NCBI GenBank assembly: GCA_963082975.1
Contig: OY720350.1
Span: 62,001 to 126,000, forward strand
DNA: 64,000 nt
Source of the DNA: Labia minor
Taxonomy: Eukaryota > Arthropoda > Insecta > Dermaptera > Spongiphoridae
Direction: 5' to 3'
A program made the position numbers and the translations under genes. The notes below the pieces were generated by a model. It was not told the origin of the DNA. It saw only the letters and a list, made by a program, of their open reading frames with translations, and made no database searches. Shown piece by piece: positions 35,383 through 48,900 of the stretch (within the stretch, counting starts at the first letter, position 1; each line of letters begins with the position of its first letter).

Positions 35383-38300
35383 TTTTCGAGATAAATTACG
35401 ACAGAAAGCAAAAGAAAAGGGTGCATGATTCCGTAGGTGTAATAATACTGAAAATAAAAAAAATCAAAATAGAGCATTTAAATCCAACGAGAAACAATTT
35501 TATAGATCTTTGAATATTAAAGATTAGGGATGGCATACCTATGACACTTTTGAAAAATTTGATAGCACGCACAAAATTTGCAAATACTACATTTTTTTTT
35601 TATTGAAAAATTCGCTCGCACAATAAAAACATCTTCGCGTATGCAGTTTGGACTTGTAATATTATTATTGCATGTTGTTGCCGTATGGATCGCATTGCTC
35701 AGAATTTAAAAATACATATCTTCATTTTTCATGACATTGGAGAATTCAAATATGATGTTAGTATTTTTGATGTCTGTCTTTTCATATCTGTTTGTCCAGG
35801 AAATTATTAAGCTATAGACTCAAAATTGGTTTAGCCGGTTATAATGAAATTTTACAACAAGTTTTTATATGTCCTTATTTGAACATATGCTCAGTGGCGG
35901 ATTAAAGGTCCAGAGCGCCCTAGGCAATCACTTTATCGGCGCCCCTGTATCGGCCATAAATGCCCATCATAATACTATAAATTTTAAAAATTCTGAGCTC
36001 GCGCGCCCCTTGTAACTACACGCCCCTAGGCACGTGCCTAGTTTGCCTTACGGATAATCCGCCTCTGCATATGCTATAAATTTTTTCAATAGCTAATAAA
36101 AAAAACCCAAAAAATAATTTTTCAAAATTTATATCAAGCTCAACAAAGATTGACTTTGCCCATGAGATAACAATTATGTGAGAGAAATGCGTATCTTATA
36201 ATATCAGAAGAAAATCTCTGTGAATTCTGCTCAACTTAGTAAACATTAAATCACACAAATATTATTTGTAAACTTTAGTAAATTCAATAACTCACAATAT
36301 ATTGTAAAGTTGTTTTTAAAGTAGGGGTAGCGGGTAGACACTAACACTAAAGGATAGGTGTATTTTAGAGATGCGAACCTGCTAACTCTTCCTATTGCCC
36401 TATACCCAAACAAGTCCAACTCTTCATCCTAGTCTTGTATTATTTCATTTCCCAGCTATCCTTTTAAGAGTACCATTGTCTTGCCAAATGTAATAAGACA
36501 ATTTATTGTATTGGAGGTGTTCATATTATACAAATTTACTCTCAAGATTTGTGTCTATTCTTCATGTTCGCTATTTCTTTGAGACCTACGATTGTTTTCG
36601 GAGAAGCTAGCAGCCGTTGGTGTCTTCTAAGAAGAAAGGTGTCCCAGCCCTGGAAACTATTCATCTGGACATCTCCTCATCTTCAATTCGTAAAGTCTTC
36701 TTTTCATTACAAGCCATTTATTACTTACAGACACGTATCACCAGTCCTCTTAGTTTCTAAGTGATTTTATTTAATAATTTGTACCTATATATTTAGATTA
36801 TTAAAATAACACCAAATCTTTGTTATTTCATTGAAAACTGTTTATCTTTTATTTCTTTGCCCTAAACTACAATTTGAGCATTACTTTTCATATCCGCACA
36901 CCGTTTCAGTTCAATTATTATTTTTCAGATCATAGGGCAGCTTTTTTTTTTTATTAAAAAGCCTGTATATTAAAAAGTTTATTAATTTAATTTCAAGTTT
37001 TTAGTATTTTTTATATATTTTTTGAAAATAATTTATTGTTGCTTGCCAGATGTAAAACATTGCACTATTGACTACTACTAAATCTGTTATTCTCAAACAT
37101 ATATTAGATTAGAAGTTTCTAGGCCTTTTCTAGATGACATTGATTACACAAGTGGCTTATCAAATGTCATCGATTGTGTACTATGCGGCACTGAGTTCTT
37201 TTCCGAATCACAGAACAACACAAGCAAATTGTATAGACAGACAATGTATAGAAAATATAAAATATATAAAAATTGTAAATATAAATATAACATTGTATTA
37301 ACATTGGTACCGCATGGAACCTAAATTCAAATTTAGAATTGAAGGTATTATGAAGGTCATCCAAGATAAAGTTTTAAAACCTAAGAACTATGAAAAGCGG
37401 GCGGAAAATTCTGTTGACTCCTTATCTAGAATATCTAGATATAAGTATTATATAATATAGATTTTATTATTTATTATTATTCATTATTTATACTTACTTG
37501 AGTTTTACACTTTTCGCTTCAATAAAATTATGATTAAATGAATTTAATAAAAATTCAATGACATCAGCACGGAAGACGCAAGGTTTTAAATTTGGATGGG
37601 CCGAGCCTTGAAGTGATAAACTCAATTGAATTTTTAATGGACCAACATGAAGGTGTTCAATTACAGTGAAACATCCTGGATCAGTCTACAAATATTATAT
37701 TTTAATATATCAGTAATCACACACACAAATATTAAAGAGATTAATAACTATTTTAATTTATAATATATATAAATTAAATAAATAAATAAATAAACAATAT
37801 AATTAGTTTAGTTAATAATGGTACCTTTCTGGGTAATGTAGAAATAGGTAAATGGATTGCTGCAATATCATGACGTATCCGAACTGATGGGGATGTATCA
37901 CGATGCAATGCAGGTAAAATTAAATAAAGAGACGTTAAAAATCCTTTATCCAATTGCACTGTCATTTCTTGTACAATTATTTTTATAAATCTTAAAAATA
38001 ATTATTAAATATAAATTATTTAAAGATAGTAAATTGAGAAATATAATTTATAATAAATACTTGTAGATATGTTGATTATAATTGTAACCTGAACGTTTCA
38101 TTAATGCCAATTGAATACATGGTGGTACACCGATACGTTTACGAACATGACTACCAATTGGAGTAGGATAAATAACGGCTGGGAATACAGCGTCGTGCAA
38201 TTGATTATCCAGCTACATTATGACATATAAGAAAAACAAGATAAAACATAATAAATATCTTTTATAATTTTATATCATATTATTATATAATTTTTTTTTA

Positions 38301-41300
38301 ACTTATTATTTTAAAATCAATTAAGTAATAAATTAACTACTAAAAGGCCCCGCTTAACGCTCATTCATTTAGTGTTATTTTAGTTTAGCGTTCTTTTATT
38401 TCAACCCGGGGATTCCCCGAAATTGTGCGCAGAACTAGTTTTCCAAATTCCGGTGTTTGGTGCGGTGCTGTGCAGAAGCATTTTTATCATTTGAAACTTT
38501 TATTGACACTATTGTAGGTATAAATTTATATAATACTATAACGCGATTAATACAGTGACAAATATTATCATCTTTAGTTTTTATTTTATCATGGGTCATT
38601 CATTCACGGTGTAAAATATGAGTATTATTGGACTATTTAATTCTTTAGTCCATTTTATAATATATGCTTAGAACGACAAGTGGTTCGCATTCTATCACGT
38701 CCAGGACCGGTTACAGGAAGCGACGGTCCTTTTCCCCGATGCAATAATTTCTCTACATATTACATGGGTTTTCATAAGTTTCAGAGGGAAAGAAGCCTCT
38801 TCTTTTTCAACTCTAAGCTGTTTATCTCATTTGAATTTAGAATGAATTAGAATCAAAATAGAGAGTATAATCAAGAGAAGAGAAAATAAAGAGTCGAAAA
38901 TGAAAGACAAAGAAAGATATCTAATAAACCTTAAGTGAAAAAATTTTAGATATGACTTGGGACCTCACACATGTTTGACAATCCATATACTTACTCACTA
39001 GTCTTGTGTCCGTTAAGAGAACAAGTAATATATCCCCTAACGCGCGATTAAACGGGACAGTCCGACTCAAGCCACTGATATGATATTTATTTTAAGAATG
39101 TTAGTAAATATTAGTTGAAATTACAGGTTATTAAAAGTAATAAGTAAAGTAAACAGAATTGGAAGAGGGAGGGGGAGTGGGGTATTTTCTTGGTAGAACG
39201 ATGAACCTTGACTCAGCATTAGTTAAAAGATTAAAATAAAAATAATAATTAATATTTGTCACAGAAGGGAAACCCCTCTACTAGAGGCGCAGTCCATTAC
39301 CACCGAATTTTAATTTTAAAATTTATGTCTACAATCACTTTTTTGATATTTAAATCTCGAATATCTTCTTAATCATTTAAAAAAAAATCTTAGACATTTT
39401 CAAATTCCTCTAAACAAAGGCAAAAAAGATAAAACTATAATTATTTTTAGCATGTGAATATAATATTATAGGATTGGTTTTCATTGATTTCATCTTCATC
39501 AGGTTGGAATTTCAATGATTGAATATTATCAAATAATAATGTTATCACATACATTGTTATAATTTAATATATGTAGTTTACTAGTAGTTAAAATAAAAAA
39601 ATTATTAATATATTTATAAATAAATAAATAAATAAATATTGATTTACCTGTAATCGATGAATTTTAAAATGAGTAAATGTATAATGTTCAGACTTTCTTA
39701 ATTGAAGCCATACAGCTGGTGTATAACGTCTTCTTAATTCACCAAAAAATGGTTTACTCAATATCATCTTTTCAAGATCAATCTATTTTTTGTTTTGAGA
39801 AAGAGAGATGTTAATAAAAATATAATATAATAAATACATTTAAAATAATAAATCAATAAAACATTTACAAAAACAATTATTTATTGATTGTAATATGTAC
39901 TTACATGTACATAGTCTTTCATATGTGCTTTAATGGCATCATGTCTCCATTTATTTTCAAGCCAAGCAGCTAATTCTAAATTTAATGCTTTCCATTTATG
40001 TGCAACCATCACTTCCCATACAGGGGCTGAATCTGTTAAACTTAAATAACCAAGTTCACATTGGCCATTATCAGAATCCATATTCTAAAATAAAAGATAG
40101 ATATTTATAGAAAGTTTGGTGTAATTAAAAATAAAAGGATTACTTACCAATGAAATACCAATTCCAGCTAAACTAAGAAATAACTCAAAATGAGAGCGTT
40201 CTGAACAAATTTTTCTTTTTGTATGTTGTGCTAAACGTTCATCTTGAGTTAAAAGTAATACTCTTTGACGTCCTTCTAAATAGGATACCCAATAGACAAT
40301 CACTTTATCTTTGCGTGTTTTTTTCAACTAGAAAAAAAAAATATTTATTTTTTGTACATTTTTAATACATGATGATATTAATATTAATAACAAATTAGAG
40401 AGAGATAGCAATATTATCATTAAAAAAGATTTAATTTAATTTAAATTGTTAACATTTATTAATAAATAAATAAATTATTATCAATATAATTAAATTGTAG
40501 ATTAAAAGAGTTGTACATTATTTAATATTATACAATCTATCTTATATATATATAGATATGACTTTAAAATTTTTCATGTCTGTCTCCCTGTTATTCGGAA
40601 AATTGTGAAGCTTTTTACTCAAACGTGGACGAAAAAAACCGATTACTATGAAATTACTTCACAATATTCTTTAATAGCTCTCTACTTGAATATAAACTAT
40701 AAATTTTATCAAACCCCAGAAATTTTTAAAAAATTTTATAATGCTCTGTGTTGTTCATTCAAAATCGCCGCCGCCGGCTCACTGGAGCTATCGATTCACT
40801 TCCAATAATGAATATAACAATTCCTACACAAAGAATTATAATATATTTAAATTTTTAATTTAATTTTTAATATTCAAATATCATTTCAATTATTTAAATT
40901 ATTCTATAAGTTTTCTCAATTCAACTAATTTAATATAATTAGATTAGAATTTATTTATTTAGATAATATTTTATTATTATTTTTTTAAAATTATTCTTAT
41001 TTTATATTTGAATATCTCTTCTTTTTCATTTAAAAGCAAAAGCTATAAATTTATCAATGGCTAATAAAAACAATCAATTAAAATAACTAAATTCCATTAT
41101 ATTTGTTTTTACTATTATATTTTAGGAGTAAAAATGAGATATACTTAGATTATTTAAAAATATGTAAAATATGCTTTTTTAGATAAATGATATAAAGTTT
41201 TTTAAATTTATCTCTTTTTACTATCTCGCCAGCGATAATATTGCGATCACGAAAATTTTCGATGTTGAGATTTTGATGTTTTTATACGTTTTGAAGGTTC

Positions 41301-44300
41301 CTGAGTCATTTTCACTAATTGTAAGGTTGAGAAAAATGTCTGTGTGTATGTAGACAAGATTACGCAAAAATGGTTTGAGCTAGAATAATGAAATTTGGTA
41401 TACGGGCATTATTCAAAATTCGTAGTTTTCTATCAACTTTTGAGAAATGTAGCTCAATCGGAAGAGGGTCATTACCTACAAAGTTTTGATTTTTTTTCAT
41501 CTAAAGTGACCGTAAAATATAAATATGATATATGTTTGAGAGTTTTTTCACATAATTAAAAATTGTATAAAACTGCTATATATATAGAATTTCAGCTTGA
41601 TTGAATTGCTGAAAGTACCGGAATTAATTTTTTAACACTGCAAATCACGCGTCAGCACGTGATGTCGTACCATCAACAAATAGCCAAAGACGCGCTAGTT
41701 TAATAAATATTATTTATTAATTTTAATTTATATTTTTAATTAAACTTGGTTGGTTATGGGGACACCAATTCATAAGCGATTGGTTGGTAGAGCAAACAGG
41801 CACAAAGGCAGAGAGCCCCGTGTCTAGGCGGTCTGGGCAGCTGATTTAAAATAAAAATAATTTTAAAAGATGTATTATTTAAACAATAACATTTTTTTTT
41901 TTAAATAACAATTAAATTAAATATAGAATATGGAGACTTGTAATAATAATAATAATACATTAATAAAAAAATATTTTTATTTTGTAGATAAATAAAATAA
42001 AATTTTACTTGTGGACGATGTTCTTCACTTTCTGAATCATCACTAGAGCTGCTTGGTTCTATAATTCCAGGTGTTTTCGGTATAGATAATTTAAATCCGG
42101 TATTTAATTTCGGTGATGGTGAATCGATACTTGACGAACTCGATAGTCCAGTTGTGTTTGTATTTATATTATTATTATTCATAGTTGTTATATTAGTATT
42201 ACTATTAGGCTGTTTAACTGTATGAAAACTAACACGCTCCTGGCCAAAACCATCCTTAAAATAAAATCAAAAATTAAAATAGAATAGAATCATTATTATG
42301 TATGAAGTATTATACCTATCCTCCTACCAAAGATTAGTATATACTTTTAATTGTATTTTTATACATGAAATGAATAATTAATAAAAATTTTCGAAATTTT
42401 TGCAAACCAAAAGTTTTTAACCCAAAATTATAAAAATATGATTAAATATTATTATTTGATTTTATGAATATTTACTTAGTTGGACATATAATTTATTATT
42501 TAAATTAGTACTTTTTTGTATAAAATATTTATTATTTTATTACATACAAATAATACATATGCAAGCATATATATATATATATATATATAATAATTTTTTA
42601 ACAAGATAAATAAGAAATATTAGACATGTATAATAATTTATAATTACATTACATTACCTTCATTAATTGAGCTGGAAATCCTTTAGATTTATTATTATAG
42701 ACATTCCAAAAAAGGGAACATTCACTAGATGGATCGTCCCATGTATATAGCATCGATTGATAAGGACTTAATAATGCCACCTGCACAGATAAATAAAGAA
42801 TTAAAAAAGTAAAAAATGAATGTTGAAATTTCTAAAGTTGACATAATACATTATATATAAATATATAAGGTAATAGCACTTACTGCGTACATCATAAGGC
42901 AAAAATATACACAACGTTTCGATTGCTACTTCTGCAAAATATACACAACGTTTCGATTGCAGAAGTAGCAAATATCAATATGTGGTTTAATTGACAAAAT
43001 TCCGTTAAAAATAAAAACAACCACCAAACCTTTAATAATTTAATATAATTGAATTGATATTTGAATATTAGAATTTAAAATAAAAAGTGAAATATTACAA
43101 TAATTTTTAAATTCTGAGCAATGTGCAGACAAAAACCTTTTTATATATATATAGATAGTCGACGCTGGGGATGGCAATATGGGTTTTCCCAAGAAGGAAG
43201 AGAAAGCTGTTACCTCCCCTCCGAGGCCCTAGTAGGGATTAATTTAATTATTTATTATATATATTTTAAAAGAACAAATCAAAAAAATATTTAGATCAGA
43301 TTTATTCTACAATTTATTTTGAATAAGATATTCTTTAATTATCATTTTAAATTAATATTTTAATATCATTTTAAATGAATGAATTAATGAAAATGCAAAT
43401 TTTATATATAGTGTTTTATATATGTTTATTTATGCAGAAAAATTAATTGACATAATTATTAATTTAATAAAATAAAATTTAATAATAAAATTTAATTAAT
43501 TTTTCGGTAGAATACAACTACAATAAAAATACACTTTTGTTACTTACCTACCTATTTTTTTTTTTTTTTTTTTTTTTTATTACTTATGGATAATTTGTTG
43601 TTATGTTCTTTACATATGTTACAATATAAATTAAAGAAATACTAATATAATATATATTTACCTGTCCAAGATCTTGTTGATGAATTTTTAAAAATAAATC
43701 TTCACACATATTATCAACACGAACCGGTGCATCTCCATGAATATAATCTTTAAATGTTATACAAAATGGTTGATCACCACCACCACCACTGACATCTACT
43801 ACTAGAGCACCCTACAATAAATATAAAAAAAAAAATTAAACAAGTACAAATATATAAAAGTATTAAATTATAATAATAATATTAAAAAGTTTATTACTCC
43901 CTTATCCATTCGAAGTACAGTCCTTTGTGCATATGTAATGCCAAAATGTTGAGATGATAATTTACTATCGCGAAATTTTACATACATTCGCATTGAATCT
44001 GTTTCTGGCCAAAATGGCATACACTAAAATAAATAGTTAAGTAATTAGAGAGAGAGGGGGGGGGGGGAAATAATATATGTATATATAATATAATTGATTT
44101 CTTACATGTCCTGGTGAAAGATCAATCCATAAATCTGCTCTTTCATTTTCTTCCATATAACGTAAATGTCTACTACTTGCATTTGTTACAATAAAATTTG
44201 GTAAAAGTGTTATAATTCGTGTCAATTGAGGACATAATTTCGATAATGCAACATCAAGTAGAATACGATAAACACGTCGTCTCTCTTTATCTTTACATAC

Positions 44301-45532
44301 AATTAGACCAGCACAACCGGCAGCATCCAAGGAGAAGGCAGAGGACCATGAAGAGTGATACGCTCGTAAACGGACACAATGTCGACGATGTTTTTTATAA
44401 TAAAATAAAAGTGGCTCTTCCCCTTGTGCTTCATATACAATATCAGATGATGAACCCTAATTAAATTAATTATATATAATATATATTTTATAATTGCATA
44501 CAATAATAGTAATATTTTTCATAATTTTATTTTTAAAATCTTTCAAATATGCTGAAATTAATAATACATCCTGACATCATTTTTAAGAGAGTATATTAAC
44601 AAAGAATTTTTGAGATTCTGGGTTTTTGTCAGAGTGACCAAAAGTGATAGGGGGATTTTAGGTCAATGCTCAGTGGCGCTTAGATGAGCCGGACCTCAGA
44701 TCTATGCGAAGTTGCCAGTGTGAACGTCGAGGATACTTTGAAGCCTCATGTAAGTAAAAATTTCCCCATTCCATCTTCCAGAAAATGTCCCTCAGGCTAA
44801 AACCCAGAATTCCAAAAATTCTCACTTAAAATATTCTCTTGAATATGGCGCCAAAATGAGTCAAAATGCTCAAAAACGCGGAGATTCAAATCTCACAATT
44901 AAACGTGAAAATAACACGGAAATAACCTCATCTGCTAATCTTTCTATAAATAACTTACTTTAAGTTGTAATGGTAATCCTGTTTTATTAATAATCCAATA
45001 TGGTGCATGAATCTGGATGCTGCATGTATCTGACCGTTCTAAATGTAATGATAAGCCTAATTGTTTGTTGCCACCTTCTGTATCATATTCTGTTGCCATT
45101 GTAATAGTTTTCTCTTCTAAATCAGGTGTTAAATTAAATGAACCCGACCAAGGAATACCAAGATATACTGGAACCTTATAACAACAGCAATATTAGAGAA
45201 TATGTAATGGAGAATTGAATATAGAATTTTTTTTAAATGTTTTTAAATGTAAATATTTACATCAATTCCTATTTTATGTTGACGTTGTAAATCTAACATA
45301 TAAAGATTTGTACTCTCGCCAGCTTCAATTCGTATTTCATGTCCAATTACAGGTAATTTAATTTCAATTGCATATGGTAATCGATTTAAAAATGTTAATG
45401 GTGGTACAAGTCGTATTAGATAATTAGGTACAGTACGTCCTGGACCACCAAGTCGAGTAACAGATGTACCAGACGAACACACTGCCTATATATTCATTTC
45501 CATTGATTGATTTCAATATTAATTTATAACAT

Positions 45533-45570
<38 letters not shown>

Positions 45571-45951
45571 ACTTACTCTACATGAAAAAACAGTTGGATC
45601 ATCACTCTGTTTGGATGGACAAACGATATCACGGGGCATATTTAAATCAGAAGCAAACTCTTGCCACCAAAGACTCTGGTCACTAATTGATGCCGTTGAA
45701 CTTGAATTTAATAAATCAACCATCATTTTTATTAAATAAATATATATATAATATTTTATAAATGTTATACCTTTATAGAGTATTTTATACATATCTAATA
45801 CTATACTATACTATAGCAACTTAAAAAAAAAATGTCTCTGAGAAATACTTTAACATAAAATTAATGTCTCCTACAATAATTATAATACAATATAAATATA
45901 ATTAATAAATTAAAAAATAATTTCCGGAGCATTTTAATATAATATATTAGA

Positions 45952-45989
<38 letters not shown>

Positions 45990-48900
45990 ATAACTACTAA
46001 TTGTACACTTTCTTTTTATTAATTTATTTAATTTATTTGTGCTTAGGAGAATAGTACTATATTCATTCTACAATCGTGAATAATAGATAATACTTACTCT
46101 AAATAAGCGGGTAATAATCTTAAACGACAATGATAAGCAACAAATAATGGTACATTGTATATTTCATCTGGTTCTAAAATTGTCATACGAATTTTATCAT
46201 CAAATGGATTCGTTGACTCTCCAATATGTTCGACATCATTTAAATTATCAATGACTGATTTATTATAATAGATTCCCATTGCATAACATGTTTCATTTTT
46301 TATCTTCATTATTATAAAAAAATAAATAAAGGATTTATTCCAATAATGAATTAAGAAATTCATAATTCTCTTATATAGTAATTAATAGGATATTAAGAAA
46401 ATGTTTTTTACTTGTAATGGTGATCGGACTGTAATTGATCTTCTGCCCTTTTCGATTTTCACCTGAACAATCACATGATATCTTGTATTGTTACGTTGTG
46501 GTTGTAATGTATGTAATTTGGATACAGCACGAAACGGTGCCACTACATGCATATTATCAAAACCTAAATAAAGATAAACAAATTATTAATTAATATTGAA
46601 TTAATAACGATAAAATAATTTTAATTAAATCATTAATTTTTATATATATATGTATATCGGGGAAAAAAGAAACTTTTATCAGCAGAGATTCAAGTTCATA
46701 ATTTAATGTGGTTACAGCTAAAAACTATTTCAACCGATTACAAACTTGTTTATGAGAAAAGTTAAAAATAGTCAAGTGATGTGAATATGAACTATCATAA
46801 TATTATTGAGAAACGTTAAAGTTATTGATAAGTATCGAGTGAATCTGTTGTCTGTTCTACCGAGATCCGGATACAACAGGTCAAATTAGGCAGCAGTAGC
46901 AGCGACTAATCCTGCATCTGACATCTTTTATATAAAGTTCGATGGAATCTCCTATTATAATATTTAAGTCATCTGGGTAACCTAATATTTTACAATGGAT
47001 TTCCGCATCTTATTCCTTCTTTACTACCTTCAAGACAAATTTGAAGAACAAAATTTAAAAAAGCTTATCCGGATCTATTTTATTTAGTCATACGTATGTT
47101 TTACTAGAGTTTACAAATAATTAGTGAATACGTGGGTTTTTTTTCTAATATCTGTCATAATGAAAATATCTTAATTAATGTTGATCGATCTGGCCTGAAC
47201 CCGCATTGATATCCTCCTAATATTTCCTCCGCCTATGGTTTGTAAATATTGTATATGTTATAATAGTAGAGTATAGAATATTTCTTAATCAGTTCATTTT
47301 GATATTTTGTTTTCATTGCTTGATTTTTATTGAATATATTAATTACTAGCTGATCAGAGCGCCTTCGGCGCTCTTCACACCTAGACGGGGGCTCCGCCCC
47401 CTGTACCCCCCCCCCCCGAGTGTCCCTATTCTGAGCTATAACCATCTAACTCCTACCCTATCCTATCTCTCTCACGTTCCTTCCTACATTGTCCACCCTG
47501 TTCACAATTGGTCTTCCAAACGGACGTTTTCCAATCGAACTCCCACCAATATATTTTCCTCTCCCATGCTAGCCATGTGCCCTGTCGGCCCCAGCCTTCT
47601 CTATTTTATGACCTATAATTTAATAATTTTGATCCCCTTTCCCGATTGCAACCTCGATTTAAATTCTTTGCAAATATTATTCTCTCTGATACTAATTATT
47701 TTGTCTTATCACTATTAATTTCAAACCCCATCAATTTTCCTGCCTCGATTAATTTTTTTATGCTACTTTAAATGTTATTAATTTATTTAAAAAAAATCAG
47801 AGTAAACAAAATAAAAATAAAATATAAAATTAGCATAACACTAAACTACTATAAAAATAATATTAAAAAATATATTATATATTAAAATCTTACGTGAAAA
47901 TCCAATTATGAGATCAAATTTTCTTAATTAAAATAATTTACTCACATAATCTTAAAAATTAATAGTATTAAATTATAGCCGTAATGTGAATGTTTTTAAA
48001 GTTTAAAAGGCCAATAAGATCAATTGAGATATTGTAAATATCAATAGATATATAAAAAGATTTTTATCTGCACTTTGCTCAGAATTTAAATTACCGCCAA
48101 ATTATCGCCACCAGCGCCTCTATGATCTAGTATGGTAACTAAACTATTTTTACACTACCCTCCTATACTATATTCTTTATAATTTTTTTAAAATTTTTCT
48201 AATTCAAAAATCGAAAATCGGGCTTCGAGGTCTGGTGGCCAGCCCCTTTGTGCTTCCGTGTAAAAAATTCCAGGTCCCTGCGTGCGATAGATTTGGCTGG
48301 AGAGCTCGGTCAGACAAACAGACAGACACATTAACACATTACACTTGCTTTTATTATTATAGATGGAGAAAATGCAAAGTTTGAGACTTGAGACAATTTA
48401 TAAAACTAAAAATAAAAATAAAATTAACATAATTAACGTTATAAAACTATAGATAATCCAACAATATATACATTCATTAATAGTATTAATTTAAATTAAT
48501 TGAATTATTTGTTTGTTTTATTATTAAGTCCATCTATTAATTTTTTTTGATCAATTTCAGTTTGATTGAATCGCTGAAAGTACCGCAATTAATTTTTTAA
48601 ATTTTTTAACACGTTGACTGCCAATCACGCCCCAGCAAGTGACGTGATGTTAAGGTGTTCTGTCTCAGAAGCTAGTTTAAACTTAATTTCTCGATTTCTT
48701 TTTCAAAGTATCGAAGGAAGTTAATATAATTAATATAATATAATAAAGGTAATATAAATGTGTATACGATTATTATAATATTCCTTTTTAATACATATAT
48801 TCAAATTGCACTATCCATATAAATATATTTAATTGTATACACATTCGTGCGAAAGAGAGAGAGAGTAAGTATAAAAAATACCACTAAGGCGAAATATTAA

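Larger units (their letters stand above)
35152..42254 (-). other. Vps13: VPS13 exons 19-26: low-complexity linker and APT1-like region
   Basis: Residues about 1079-1556. Exon 19 is rich in Asn, Thr and Ser with an acidic end (SDDSESEEHRPQ), so it looks like a disordered linker. Exons 20-26 correspond to the conserved stretch between VAB and the C-terminal helices: FLSLAGIGISLV, then LGYLSLTDSAPVWEV, ending in AMDVLGNP and FDDFYEPFL, the entry to the ATG2-C-like helices. Introns here are 60-80 nt except where repeats have been inserted. Confidence 0.8.

Noticed and set aside
36549..36764. 71-codon open frame in a VPS13 intron
   Set aside because: No recognisable domain, opposite strand to the host gene, and in a region with other insertion debris.
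45701..45792. Extending VPS13 exon 12 upstream to MMVDLLNSS
   Set aside because: The previous exon ends with two bases (GA) at a GTAAGT donor, and the acceptor TTCAAG at 45706-45701 gives the matching phase; the upstream codons are intron.
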